Source: M3007 sp037445225 (lineage in GTDB: Bacteria; Bacteroidota; Bacteroidia; Chitinophagales; Saprospiraceae). From it: a stretch of DNA of 64,000 nt. The DNA lies in the NCBI GenBank assembly GCA_037445225.1, contig JBBIKW010000015.1, forward strand, positions 1-64,000, in the 5' to 3' direction. The notes below the pieces were generated by a model. That model was given only the letters and a program-made list of their open reading frames with translations. It was not told where the DNA came from and did not search any database. The stretch's first letter is position 1; every line of letters begins with the position of its first letter. The translations under genes were made by a program, and so were the position numbers. Of the stretch, positions 26,192-35,266 are shown one piece after another.

Positions 26192-27577
26192 ATGCTTGTT
26201 TTATTGGTTCTTTTCTTAACGGGTATTGCCGTCCTTTTTGCTGGGTTAGCGCAGGCGCGCGGGGTGCTTAGGGCGGTGCGTTTCATGGGTCTCCTGTTGG
26301 CCTTAGGTCTAACGGGATGGTTCTTGTATGCCGGCGCTCCTTGGCCCGATCGCTATGCGAGCATGTTCCGCTTTGGCAACTATGCCTTGGCGTTCGGTGG
26401 GGTGGCGCTGCTCAGCACGCTGCTACTCTTTGGGTTTACCCGCTGGGGGTTTCGCGAGTGGTCGGACACGGTGGGTGATCGCTACGCGCTGCTGTTGTTC
26501 AGCTTGTGTGGAGCGCTATGCATGTTTTCCTTCACCAACCTAGTGATGCTGTTTTTAGGGGTTGAAATATTGAGCATACCGCTGTACGTGTTGGCGGGCA
26601 GTCGGCGCAGCGATTTGCGTTCGAACGAAGCGGCCCTCAAGTATTTTCTCATGGGAGCCTTTGCCACCGGCGTGTTGTTGTTTGGTATCGCCCTGGTCTA
26701 CGGCGCGGTGCGCAGTTTCGACTTAGCGCAAATCCATTCGGTGATCGCAGCGGATGGGCATTCGCCGCAGCTGCTGAGCATTGGCATACTGCTCATACTC
26801 ATAGGGCTGAGTTTTAAAGTCTCGGCGGCGCCGTTTCACTTTTGGGCGCCCGACGTATATACGGGAAGCCCTACGGTGATCACGGCGTTTATGGCTACTG
26901 TAGTCAAGACGGCGGCTTTTGCGGCGTTTTATCGGCTCTTCAGCACCGCTTTCGCTGGAGCGGGAGGGTTCTGGGAAGTGGCGGTCGTTGTCGTCGCCGT
27001 CCTGACGATGGTGGTGGCAAATGCGACAGCGCTGTGGCAGACCAACTTTAAGCGCTTGATGGCCTATTCCTCCATTGCCCACGCAGGCTATTTGATGCTG
27101 GCCTTGTTGGTTAGCCATCAAGCAGAGACGGCTGGTGCCCTCCTCCTCTACCTGCTGAGCTATTCTGTGGCCACGATCTGTGCCTTTGCCTGTTTTCTCA
27201 TCGTTTCGGAGCAAAATCAGGATGAGGGTTTGGCTGCTTTCAATGGCTTGGGCAAGAAACAGCCTCTGGTGGCAGCGGCTATGGCGATTTCGATGTTGTC
27301 TCTGGCGGGGATTCCGCCAACGGCGGGCTTTTTCGGCAAATACTTCCTCTTCGCTTCGGTTTTTCAGGAGTATCCCGGCTTGGTTGTCTTAGCAGTGATA
27401 GGCTCCGCCGTGTCTATCTACTATTACTTCAAAGTAATTACAGCCATGTATTTCTCCGCAGAGGAGAGCACCTACGACGTGCAGTTGCCTTGGGGGGTTA
27501 GGACGGCCATCGCCTTTGGCTTGGGATTGATACTGCTGTTAGGCGTTATTCCAGGTGGTGTTTTGGCGCTTCCTTAA
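26192..27577 (+). CDS. nuoN: NADH-quinone oxidoreductase subunit N
   Basis: A 461-residue polytopic membrane subunit of respiratory complex I, of the antiporter-like proton-pumping type. Some 13-14 hydrophobic helices are visible. Conserved motifs are VEILSIPLYVL, AALKYFLMGAFATGVLLFG (with the key Lys), KVSAAPFHFWAPDVYTGSPT, NFKRLMAYSSIAHAGYLM and LSLAGIPPTAGFFGKY. The gene stands alone, whereas nuoN normally ends the nuoA-N operon; the other subunits are not in the window. ATG 26192 is preferred to an upstream in-frame TTG. Confidence 0.92.
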   Translation: MLVLLVLFLTGIAVLFAGLAQARGVLRAVRFMGLLLALGLTGWFLYAGAPWPDRYASMFRFGNYALAFGGVALLSTLLLFGFTRWGFREWSDTVGDRYALLLFSLCGALCMFSFTNLVMLFLGVEILSIPLYVLAGSRRSDLRSNEAALKYFLMGAFATGVLLFGIALVYGAVRSFDLAQIHSVIAADGHSPQLLSIGILLILIGLSFKVSAAPFHFWAPDVYTGSPTVITAFMATVVKTAAFAAFYRLFSTAFAGAGGFWEVAVVVVAVLTMVVANATALWQTNFKRLMAYSSIAHAGYLMLALLVSHQAETAGALLLYLLSYSVATICAFACFLIVSEQNQDEGLAAFNGLGKKQPLVAAAMAISMLSLAGIPPTAGFFGKYFLFASVFQEYPGLVVLAVIGSAVSIYYYFKVITAMYFSAEESTYDVQLPWGVRTAIAFGLGLILLLGVIPGGVLALP

Positions 27578-27591
27578 GCGTTGTAGTAGCC

Positions 27592-28614
27592 ATGCTCATC
27601 CCGCTGATATCGGACACGGTGACGCGCCCTACTCCGGGCATGCTTCGCGCGATGATGGCGGCCGAGGTGGGCGACGATGTCTTTAGGGCAGACCCTACGG
27701 TCAATGCATTGGAAGAAAAGTGCGCAGCTCTGTTCGGGCACGAAGCGGCGCTCTTTTGTCCGAGCGGAACGATGACCAACCAGATTGCCTTGCGCGTGCA
27801 CACGCGGCCGCTCGATGAGGTCCTTTGCGACGAGATGAGCCACATCTATCAGTACGAGGTAGGAGGCTATGCCGCCAATAGCGGGCTGGCCATTCGGCTT
27901 TTGCGCACCCCCGACGGCATCCTGAGCGCCGAGCAGATAGCCGCTGCCGTCCAGCCGCGGTACGACTGGCTGCCGCGCAGCGCCTTGGTCGTCGTGGAAA
28001 ATACGTGCAACCGCGGCGGAGGGACGGTATACCCTATGGAGACCCTTCGGGAGATTCGCGACGTCTGCCGGAGCTGCGGATTGGCCTTGCACTTGGACGG
28101 CGCGCGCATTTTTAACGCGTTAGTAGCGCGCGGCGGGACGCCAGAGGAGGTGGGACAATTGGTAGATAGCCTGAGCGTATGTTTGTCCAAAGGGCTGGGC
28201 GCTCCGGTAGGGTCGGTACTCATCGGCAGCCGTGCCTTCATCGAGGAGGCGCGCCGCGTGCGCAAGCTCATGGGCGGCGGCATGCGGCAGGCGGGCTATT
28301 TGGCTGCGGCCGGCATCTACGCCCTCGATCATCACATCGAGCGCCTGCACGAGGACCATCGCCACGCCCAACAATTGGCTCAAGCGCTGGCGGAAATGCC
28401 TTGGGTCGAACACCTACAGCCCCCTCAAACCAATATCGTTCTCTTCGACGTAAAACCGCCTCTCACAGCTGCCGCCCTCCTGGAAAAACTGGCTCAACAC
28501 GGCGTACAAGCGGCTCCCTTTGGTCCTCGAACCGTGCGCATGGTGACCCATCTGGATGTCACCGACGAGATGATTTGCCGAGCCATCGACATTTTTCGGA
28601 GCTTCACGTTCTAA
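27592..28614 (+). CDS. ltaE: Low-specificity L-threonine aldolase
   Basis: A 340-residue PLP enzyme of fold type I that cleaves L-threonine (and allo-threonine) to glycine and acetaldehyde. It begins with the family signature SDTVTRPTPGMLRAM and contains GDDVFRADPTVNALEE. NTCNRGGGTVYP and LHLDGARIFNA bind the cofactor and its ring nitrogen, and the Schiff-base lysine is K200 in CLSKGLGAPVGS. It is 14 bases after nuoN, so cotranscription is likely although the functions are unrelated. Confidence 0.92.
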   Translation: MLIPLISDTVTRPTPGMLRAMMAAEVGDDVFRADPTVNALEEKCAALFGHEAALFCPSGTMTNQIALRVHTRPLDEVLCDEMSHIYQYEVGGYAANSGLAIRLLRTPDGILSAEQIAAAVQPRYDWLPRSALVVVENTCNRGGGTVYPMETLREIRDVCRSCGLALHLDGARIFNALVARGGTPEEVGQLVDSLSVCLSKGLGAPVGSVLIGSRAFIEEARRVRKLMGGGMRQAGYLAAAGIYALDHHIERLHEDHRHAQQLAQALAEMPWVEHLQPPQTNIVLFDVKPPLTAAALLEKLAQHGVQAAPFGPRTVRMVTHLDVTDEMICRAIDIFRSFTF

Positions 28615-28795
28615 CTACCGCGATCCGGAGCTCTCCTAAAGCAAAGGGAAGAACGCCCTTTGGCCCTCCCATCCCTTTTCGGCCTTTCCAACTCATTTCC
28701 AGATCATTTCCACAGCATTTCTCGAGACTTGGGGAGGAATGCTGCCACCTTTGAGCGTTCCAAAAAATTCTTCACCCAAAAACAAAGGACGAACG

Positions 28796-30244
28796 ATGAA
28801 AAAGGTTCTGCATTTCTGTCTTTTAGGAGCACTCACGACCTTGGTTGGGCTACCCGCCTTACTGCTGGGCCAAAATTTCGGTACCCGACCGGAGCTGGCT
28901 ATGTATCGCTACAACAGCAGCCAGACGGTGTCGCCTTTACCGGTGGTACAGAACGACGTGTTGGGCACGATCCGCTGGCGCGGGTTGATCACTTATGGCG
29001 ACGTTCGCTCGGGCGCGACCATATACTCGGTCATCGCGCAACCGGTTTTGCCGGGCATTCTTCAGGCCGACCTGCGCTTTCAGACAAGCGACGCCGCGGG
29101 TCTGCACGACCGCGTGATCATCACGGAAACCGGCTTAGTGGGCATTGGCACCAATGTGCCCCAGTTCAACCTCCACACCGTGGGCAACACGCACACGACA
29201 GGGCGTTTCCACGGCCGCATCCATTTCGACGTCGGACAACCCACGGGCTTGCCCAACACCTATGCCGACGAAGCGTATTTCGAGCGCAAAAGCCGCGCAG
29301 CCTTGGGTCTGGCACCCGATATATATGCCGATGGCGGCATCTTGAGCCTAGCGCCTGGGGGCAACAGCCTGCGTCGGCAGCTGTTCTCCGGCGGTAGCGA
29401 TGGCCTCTGGACGCGCTCGCAAGACTTAAGCGGAGCAAACAGCTGGGCTGCCTGGGAAAAGCTCCTCACCAGCGCCGACATCGGCGGCCGTCCTCAGCTG
29501 GTGGCTCGCTTTTTACCCCCTGGGCCCACTTCCAGCAAGCTGGGCGACGGTCAAATCTTCGACAACGGCACCAACGTAGTTATTGGCGGCATTCCTCCCG
29601 CTCCAGCCGCGCCGACACCCCCGTTTAACGCTGCCGACGCGCTCACGGTAAACGGCAACACGCAAGTGAACGGCGACCTCGACATCTCCGGCAGCGCGCA
29701 GGTTGGAGGAAATACCAACACCGAAACCCTAAACGTAGGTGCTGCAGCTGTCGTAAATGGCGTTACTACCACAGTTATCCTCTCGGTGCTCAGCAATGCG
29801 ACGGTAAACGGCAACGTCGGCATCGGCAAGGCGCCGACGCTCTTCAACTTGGATGTAGCCGGTCTATCGAACTTCGATGGGCCAGTGAAGATAGGCGCCC
29901 CCTCTTTCCCCTCCGCCTCGACCTATGAACTGGCAGTGGGAGGAGGCATCATTGCAGAAGAGGTGTTGGTGCGCCTGCAGCCTTGGCCGGATTACGTGTT
30001 TGAGCCGCAATACGCACTCCCCTCCCTGGCGGAAGTAGAGCAGTTCATCCGCAGCGAAAAGCACCTGCCCGGCGTTACTCCCGCCCGCGAAATAGAGGCG
30101 AACGGCCTCAACTTGGGCCAAATGCAGAAGATGCAGATGGAAAAAATAGAGGAGCTGTACCTGCACCTCATCGCCTTGGAAAAGCGCATCCAAGCGCTGG
30201 AGGCCGAAAACGCTGCTCTAAAAGCCCACCAGCAACCACGATAA
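28796..30244 (+). CDS. Fibre-like surface protein with C-terminal coiled coil
   Basis: A 482-residue secreted protein of unknown function. A signal peptide (about 1-22) is followed by a region with the tail-fibre-like phrase GLVGIGTNVPQFNLHTVGNT. Low-complexity beta repeats of the V-N-G-N-x-x-V-N-G-D type fill about residues 285-370. The end is a motif common in Bacteroidota fibre proteins (YVFEPQYALPSLAEVEQFIR ... HLPGV ... GLNLGQMQKMQMEKIEELYL) passing into a coiled coil (IALEKRIQALEAENAALK). It resembles trimeric phage-tail or autotransporter stalks. There is no T9SS signal. It lies 19 bases before the M43 protease gene and is probably cotranscribed. Confidence 0.7.
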   Translation: MKKVLHFCLLGALTTLVGLPALLLGQNFGTRPELAMYRYNSSQTVSPLPVVQNDVLGTIRWRGLITYGDVRSGATIYSVIAQPVLPGILQADLRFQTSDAAGLHDRVIITETGLVGIGTNVPQFNLHTVGNTHTTGRFHGRIHFDVGQPTGLPNTYADEAYFERKSRAALGLAPDIYADGGILSLAPGGNSLRRQLFSGGSDGLWTRSQDLSGANSWAAWEKLLTSADIGGRPQLVARFLPPGPTSSKLGDGQIFDNGTNVVIGGIPPAPAAPTPPFNAADALTVNGNTQVNGDLDISGSAQVGGNTNTETLNVGAAAVVNGVTTTVILSVLSNATVNGNVGIGKAPTLFNLDVAGLSNFDGPVKIGAPSFPSASTYELAVGGGIIAEEVLVRLQPWPDYVFEPQYALPSLAEVEQFIRSEKHLPGVTPAREIEANGLNLGQMQKMQMEKIEELYLHLIALEKRIQALEAENAALKAHQQPR

Positions 30245-30263
30245 CCCCTAAAAGCTGCGCGCT

Positions 30264-31637
30264 ATGAAAAAAATAGCCTGGATACTCATCGGGATGGTGG
30301 CGCTGGGGAGTGGTGTAGTCGTACAGGCCCAGCTGACGTCGGCGCCTTGCGGCACACCTACTCTGCTCACTCCTATGCGCTTCGACGAAAGCGCTTTCCA
30401 AAAGTTAAGTGCCCCACCGCCCTATGTCTTTTCCATATTCGTGCACATCCTGCGCAACGACGACGGCACTAATGCAGCGATGAGCGATGTCGCCTTAGCT
30501 AACAACCTAGAGCGCATGGCATCTTTCTATCGCCCCCACAATATTTGCTTCACCTTTGTCGGGCGCGACTTTATCGACAATACCCAGTGGAATACCAATT
30601 ACACTACGGCCGACATAGGTGCCATGCATGCGATAAACCCGCACAACGATGCCATCGACATCTACGTACACCAAAAAAACTTTCAAGGCTCTGGAGGCAA
30701 CTCGTACAGTATCCCTTCGGCTTTTTGCTCGGTTGCCGCACCTTCTTCGTTCAACTTTGAACACGAGTTGGGGCACTGTTTAGGACTATCGCACACATTT
30801 GAAACCGCTTCGGGCACAGAGTGTCCCGATGGTTCGAACTGCGCCTCGGCTGGAGACCTCGTATGCGATACACCCGCCGACTTCAGCGGCTCCGAAAACA
30901 ACAATAGCGGATGCTCTTACACGGGGAACCAGACGGTCAACTGCAACGGCGGTACGTTCAGCTATACGCCGCCCTTGAACAACATCATGAGCTACTGGTG
31001 GTTTTGCTACGGCGAGTTCACTGATGGCCAGGCGAACCGCATGTACAACACCATAAACAGCACAGCCATGTTGCAGGATCGGTTAACTCCTGTGGATCGC
31101 GCCATCAGCAATGCAACGCTCACCGGCGAGGTGGCCGTAGGCGCGCAAAACAGCATTCGCATCGGCAACATCGGCGGAGCTGGCGATGTGTTGATGGACG
31201 CTGGCGCCCGCGGCATCTGCAACGCCGGCAAGTTCATTCGGTTGGAACCAGGCACGCGGATGGCACCCACCAGTGCAGATGGCATACTGCTGATCATCAA
31301 TGACCTGTGTTCGGGAGTGTTGTTTAACCCCCCGCAGCCTATAGCCGAACGGCAACCTCAGTCCCGCTCCACAGCGGCAGGTGAGGCGTTAGAGGTGTTT
31401 CCCAACCCGTTCACCCACCACCTGCGCGTGCGCGCCCACTTGGACCCGACCACGACCGATGCCGCACTCCGCCTCTACGACGCCTCGGGTCAACTGATCC
31501 GGGAAACCTACATGCCCTGCACGGCGCCGGGACAGATTGACGAGACCATAGACGTTTCTGCGCTCCCTGCTGGAGCATACTTCCTACAGCTGCAACATGC
31601 CAAGGGCATCAAGACCCATCGAGTAATTAAGATGTAG
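30264..31637 (+). CDS. Secreted M43 (cytophagalysin-type) zinc metalloprotease
   Basis: A 457-residue T9SS cargo. After a signal peptide (1 to about 22) comes a metzincin domain with the zinc site HELGHCLGLSH (H167, E168, H171, H177) and a Met-turn NNIMSYWW near residue 240, as in the M43 pappalysin/cytophagalysin family. Paired cysteines surround the site. The C-terminal 80 residues are a type A sorting domain (VFPNPFTHHLRVRA, LPAGAYFLQLQHAKGIKTHR). It should be an extracellular or surface endopeptidase. The gene follows the fibre protein. Confidence 0.88.
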   Translation: MKKIAWILIGMVALGSGVVVQAQLTSAPCGTPTLLTPMRFDESAFQKLSAPPPYVFSIFVHILRNDDGTNAAMSDVALANNLERMASFYRPHNICFTFVGRDFIDNTQWNTNYTTADIGAMHAINPHNDAIDIYVHQKNFQGSGGNSYSIPSAFCSVAAPSSFNFEHELGHCLGLSHTFETASGTECPDGSNCASAGDLVCDTPADFSGSENNNSGCSYTGNQTVNCNGGTFSYTPPLNNIMSYWWFCYGEFTDGQANRMYNTINSTAMLQDRLTPVDRAISNATLTGEVAVGAQNSIRIGNIGGAGDVLMDAGARGICNAGKFIRLEPGTRMAPTSADGILLIINDLCSGVLFNPPQPIAERQPQSRSTAAGEALEVFPNPFTHHLRVRAHLDPTTTDAALRLYDASGQLIRETYMPCTAPGQIDETIDVSALPAGAYFLQLQHAKGIKTHRVIKM

Positions 31638-31666
31638 GGCATCTTGTCTAAGCGCCTTCAGCAACG

Positions 31667-31700
31667 CCCACGGGAGGTCCTTCCGGTGGGTGTTTGCTTT
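31667..31700 (+). terminator. Terminator after the M43 protease gene
   Basis: CCCACGGGAGG pairs with CTTCCGGTGGG (one mismatch, small loop), followed by TGTTTGCTTTT. It is 30 bases downstream of the protease stop codon. Confidence 0.6.
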
Positions 31701-31878
31701 TAGTACTTTTTATTTCTCAAGTGGTATTTTTTACTACCAATAAGCTTTTATCTGGAAAAAAGCAATGACAACAAGTTTCTTATTTGCTGATTTTGCTCAT
31801 TTCCGAACGAGCTCGCATAAGGGCTTCTTTGTAAGGGATTGCGATACTCTTTGTTCACTCAAAAAAATACTTATCGGT

Positions 31879-33291
31879 ATGAAGGTAGAACAATTGTATA
31901 CCGGCTGTTTGGCAGAAGCGGCGTACTACATCGAAAGTGAGGGGGAAGCCGCTGTTATCGACCCGCTGCGCGAGGCTACGCCCTACATCGAGCGCGCGGA
32001 GCGCGATGGCGCAACGATCAAGTACGTGTTGGAGACGCATTTCCACGCCGACTTTGTGTCGGGGCATTTGGACTTGGCTAAGAAGGCGGGGGCAACCATC
32101 GTGTATGGACCGACAGCTGAGCCTAATTTTAGCGCTTACATTGCCCAAGATGGCGAAGAGCTTCCTTTGGGCAAGGTGAAAATTCGCGTGCTGCATACGC
32201 CGGGGCATACGATGGAGTCGTCCTGCTTTTTGCTCATCGACGAGAATGGAAAGGAGGTAGCCGTGTTTACCGGCGACACGCTTTTCATTGGCGACGTAGG
32301 GCGGCCGGATTTGGCGGTGAAGAGCGACTTGACGCGCGAGGACTTAGCGGGATACCTGTACAACTCGCTGCGCACCAAGATTATGACATTGCCCGACGGC
32401 GTGCTCGTTTATCCGGGGCACGGAGCGGGCTCGGCCTGCGGCAAGAAGATGGCCAAAGAAACCGTTTCGACCATTGGGCAGCAGAAGCAATTCAACTATG
32501 CCCTTCGGGCAGACATGACACGGGAAGAGTTCATCCGCAAAGTGACGACCGGTTTGGTAGAGCCGCCGCAGTACTTCCCGAAGAACGCTGTGTTAAATCG
32601 AATGGGCTATGAAAGCCTGGATGCTGTGTTGGAGCGAGGGATGCGCCCGCTTTCAGTAGGCGAGTTTGAGGCAGTGGCGGAGGCCACGCGCGCGCTTATC
32701 TTGGATACGCGCTCGGAACAAGAGTTTGCAAAGGGCTTTATACCAGGTGCCGTCTTCATCGGATTAGATGGCCAGTTTGCCTCCTGGGTGGGTACGCTCA
32801 TCCCCGATCTGCAGCAACCCATTCTGTTGGTATGTCCTCCGGGACGCGAAGAGGAAGCAGTCACGCGTTTGGCGCGGGTGGGCTACGACAACGCGTTGGG
32901 CTACTTGGAGGGCGGTTTTGCCGCTTGGTTGGCCGCCGGCAAGGACGTAGACAGCATAGAGAGCATTGCCGCTGAAGCCTTCGTGCATCGGATGAAGGCG
33001 CCGCGCACGGTGGTGTTGGATGTGCGGCGCAAGAGCGAATACGACGCAGAGCACGTTATAGGTGCCCAGAGCTTCCCGCTCGATTTTATTAACCGCAACA
33101 TGGCGGAGCTGCGCTCAGACGTCCAATATCTGACACACTGCGCAGGCGGCTACCGCTCCGTGATTGCCATCAGCATTCTCCGAAACCGCGGTTTTAACAA
33201 CTTGGTCAACGTAGAGGGCGGGTTCAAGGCCATCAAGGCGACAGGGAAAGTGCCGCTGTCGGAGTATCGCGAACAAATTACCGAGCTGTAG
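31879..33291 (+). CDS. MBL-fold persulfide dioxygenase-like protein with two rhodanese domains
   Basis: A 470-residue cytoplasmic protein. An N-terminal metallo-beta-lactamase domain has THFHADFVSGH (H54, H56, D58, H63), the single-iron signature of ETHE1/CstB-type persulfide dioxygenases, and HTPGHTMESS. Two rhodanese domains follow at about 260-355 and 370-465. Active-site cysteines are seen in LVCPPGREEEA and THCAGGYRS. Such enzymes oxidise sulfane sulfur to sulfite or thiosulfate and detoxify sulfide. The ATG at 31879 is chosen because it starts the conserved domain; the 38 codons upstream are unconserved. Confidence 0.88.
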   Translation: MKVEQLYTGCLAEAAYYIESEGEAAVIDPLREATPYIERAERDGATIKYVLETHFHADFVSGHLDLAKKAGATIVYGPTAEPNFSAYIAQDGEELPLGKVKIRVLHTPGHTMESSCFLLIDENGKEVAVFTGDTLFIGDVGRPDLAVKSDLTREDLAGYLYNSLRTKIMTLPDGVLVYPGHGAGSACGKKMAKETVSTIGQQKQFNYALRADMTREEFIRKVTTGLVEPPQYFPKNAVLNRMGYESLDAVLERGMRPLSVGEFEAVAEATRALILDTRSEQEFAKGFIPGAVFIGLDGQFASWVGTLIPDLQQPILLVCPPGREEEAVTRLARVGYDNALGYLEGGFAAWLAAGKDVDSIESIAAEAFVHRMKAPRTVVLDVRRKSEYDAEHVIGAQSFPLDFINRNMAELRSDVQYLTHCAGGYRSVIAISILRNRGFNNLVNVEGGFKAIKATGKVPLSEYREQITEL

Positions 33292-33334
33292 TTGGGTGCG
33301 CATACCCCAAAGGTATTAGGCATCTGATATAGTG

Positions 33335-33365
33335 GCCGCAGGGTTTGTGCTCTGCGGCTTTTTTT
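33335..33365 (+). terminator. Rho-independent terminator
   Basis: GCCGCAG and CTGCGGC form a stem around a 10-base loop followed by seven T. It ends the persulfide dioxygenase-like gene. Confidence 0.8.
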
Positions 33366-33427
33366 GCTTAAAGCAATAAACCTGTACAGCTGTTGCCCGT
33401 CTCACGTGCACAAAGGCTTCTACTACC

Positions 33428-35266
33428 ATGAGAGCATTTGCTGCGTTTCTTCTACTTGTAGGAATACCTCCTTTGTCCGAAGCCCAGGTGGTACAGACGA
33501 CCTCGGGAGCCGTTCGAGGTTTCACGGAAGATGGGGTCGACATTTTTTTAGGAATACCCTACGCCAGTCCTCCGGTGGGCGCTCTTCGATGGGCGTCGCC
33601 CGTGCCGCCTTCCGAATGGGCAGATACCCTATGGGCACTGGCTTATCCGCCGGCTTGTCCGCAAAAGCAATTTTCGCAGGGCGACACCATCGGCACGGTG
33701 GTAGGCGATGAGGACTGCCTCTACCTCAACGTCTGGACGCCGAGTTTACAGGGACGTCGGCCGGTAATGGTGTTTATCCACGGCGGCGGCAATCAGCAGG
33801 GGTCGACCGATGTGAAGGCACTGGGCGCCTATCTGTACGATGGGAAAAACTTAGCACAGCGCGGAGATGTCGTAGTGGTGACCGTACAATACCGCTTAGG
33901 GGCGTTGGGCAACTTAGTGCATCCGGGGCTGGAGGCTGAGAGCCCTTACGGAAAATCGGGCAACTACGGCGTACAAGACCTGATGTTGGCATTGCGGTGG
34001 GTGCGGCAAAATATCGCCGGTTTTGGCGGCGACACTGCGCGCGTAACCCTTTTTGGTGAAAGCGCCGGTGGGGTGCATGTAGGCAACCTCATGATTATGC
34101 CCGCGGCGGCAGGGTTGTTTCATCGAGCGATTATCCAGAGCGCCTCTCCGCGGCTGAAAGCATACGAGGCGGCTCGGAACGAGGGCATAGCCTTCGCCCA
34201 GCAGCTCGGCGCCAGTGGTTCCCTAGAACAGCAAGTGGCTCATTTGCGCGCCCTGCCGCCCGACTCCCTCGTTCAGGCGGATGTCCGTCCTATCTCGAGC
34301 GGTGGGATCGTTCAGAGCCCATGGCAACCGGTACACGATGGCTACTGGTTCCCTCAGATGCCCTTGCATGCCGTACAAAGTGGACAACATCACCGCGTCC
34401 CGCTGATGATTGGCTCGAACAGCGATGAGATGAGTCTGAGTGTCCTTGCAGGTGTTACGCCGGCCATGCTCGTCGCCTTCGTACAAGCGTTTATTCCAGC
34501 ACCTTACCAGCAGCAGGCTTTGGCCCTTTATCCTCCTGGAACGACCAACGAGCAAGCACGCGCGTCGTACGTCGCTCTGGTCACCGACCTGCAGTTTACG
34601 GCGCCGGTGCGCCGCGTAGCGGAGTGCGTTAGCAAAAACCAGGAGGAGCCCGTCTGGCGTTACTTTTTCTCCTTCCGGCACACCGTGCCTGCGTTGGCAC
34701 CTTACGGCGCTTACCACGGCATGGAGTTGTTCTACGTCTTCAACACGTGGGAGAACACGATACTGGGTAGCGGTCCATTTTTTTCGCCGGCCGACGACAG
34801 CGTACAGCGCCATTTGCTTCGGTATTGGACGAATTTTGCCCGAACGGGTGACCCTAACAGTCTCGACGCACCTCTTTGGCCGGCATACGAGGGAACCCAA
34901 GACTGCTACATCGATCTCAAGGCATCTCCCGACGGCAGCCAATGCGGCTTGCGCACGGAGCAGTGCAATTTTTGGGATCAGGTAGTGGACTTTCTTCCCT
35001 GCTTAACCAGCGCTTATGGCGAGGCGAATGCTGCGGCACCTCTTTGGACGCTGTTTCCCAATCCCACCCCAGGGCTCGTGCGCATAGATGGGCCTGCCGC
35101 AGAAGAGGTTCACGTGCGGCTTTTCGACCTGTCGGGGCGACTACTGTGGGAAGAGCAGTCGAGTCGGCGTTCGTTCGATCTCTCTGCGTTGCCGCCCGGA
35201 ACTTACTTGGTTCGCATCAGCAGTCAACAGAGCGCCCACGCGACAGTGGTTGTGCGGCAGCGATAA
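33428..35266 (+). CDS. Secreted type B carboxylesterase with T9SS signal
   Basis: A 612-residue alpha/beta-hydrolase of the carboxylesterase/acetylcholinesterase family. A signal peptide (1-19) leads to FLGIPYASPPVGALRW and EDCLYLNVW, typical of the family. The nucleophile is S212 in FGESAGG, the acid is the Glu in GSNSDEMS, and the base is the His in GAYHGMELFY. The last 75 residues are a type A T9SS sorting domain (LFPNPTPGLVRI, LPPGTYLVRI). It should hydrolyse esters outside the cell; substrate unknown. Its stop codon directly abuts the stop codon of the convergent gene with no base between. Confidence 0.92.
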   Translation: MRAFAAFLLLVGIPPLSEAQVVQTTSGAVRGFTEDGVDIFLGIPYASPPVGALRWASPVPPSEWADTLWALAYPPACPQKQFSQGDTIGTVVGDEDCLYLNVWTPSLQGRRPVMVFIHGGGNQQGSTDVKALGAYLYDGKNLAQRGDVVVVTVQYRLGALGNLVHPGLEAESPYGKSGNYGVQDLMLALRWVRQNIAGFGGDTARVTLFGESAGGVHVGNLMIMPAAAGLFHRAIIQSASPRLKAYEAARNEGIAFAQQLGASGSLEQQVAHLRALPPDSLVQADVRPISSGGIVQSPWQPVHDGYWFPQMPLHAVQSGQHHRVPLMIGSNSDEMSLSVLAGVTPAMLVAFVQAFIPAPYQQQALALYPPGTTNEQARASYVALVTDLQFTAPVRRVAECVSKNQEEPVWRYFFSFRHTVPALAPYGAYHGMELFYVFNTWENTILGSGPFFSPADDSVQRHLLRYWTNFARTGDPNSLDAPLWPAYEGTQDCYIDLKASPDGSQCGLRTEQCNFWDQVVDFLPCLTSAYGEANAAAPLWTLFPNPTPGLVRIDGPAAEEVHVRLFDLSGRLLWEEQSSRRSFDLSALPPGTYLVRISSQQSAHATVVVRQR

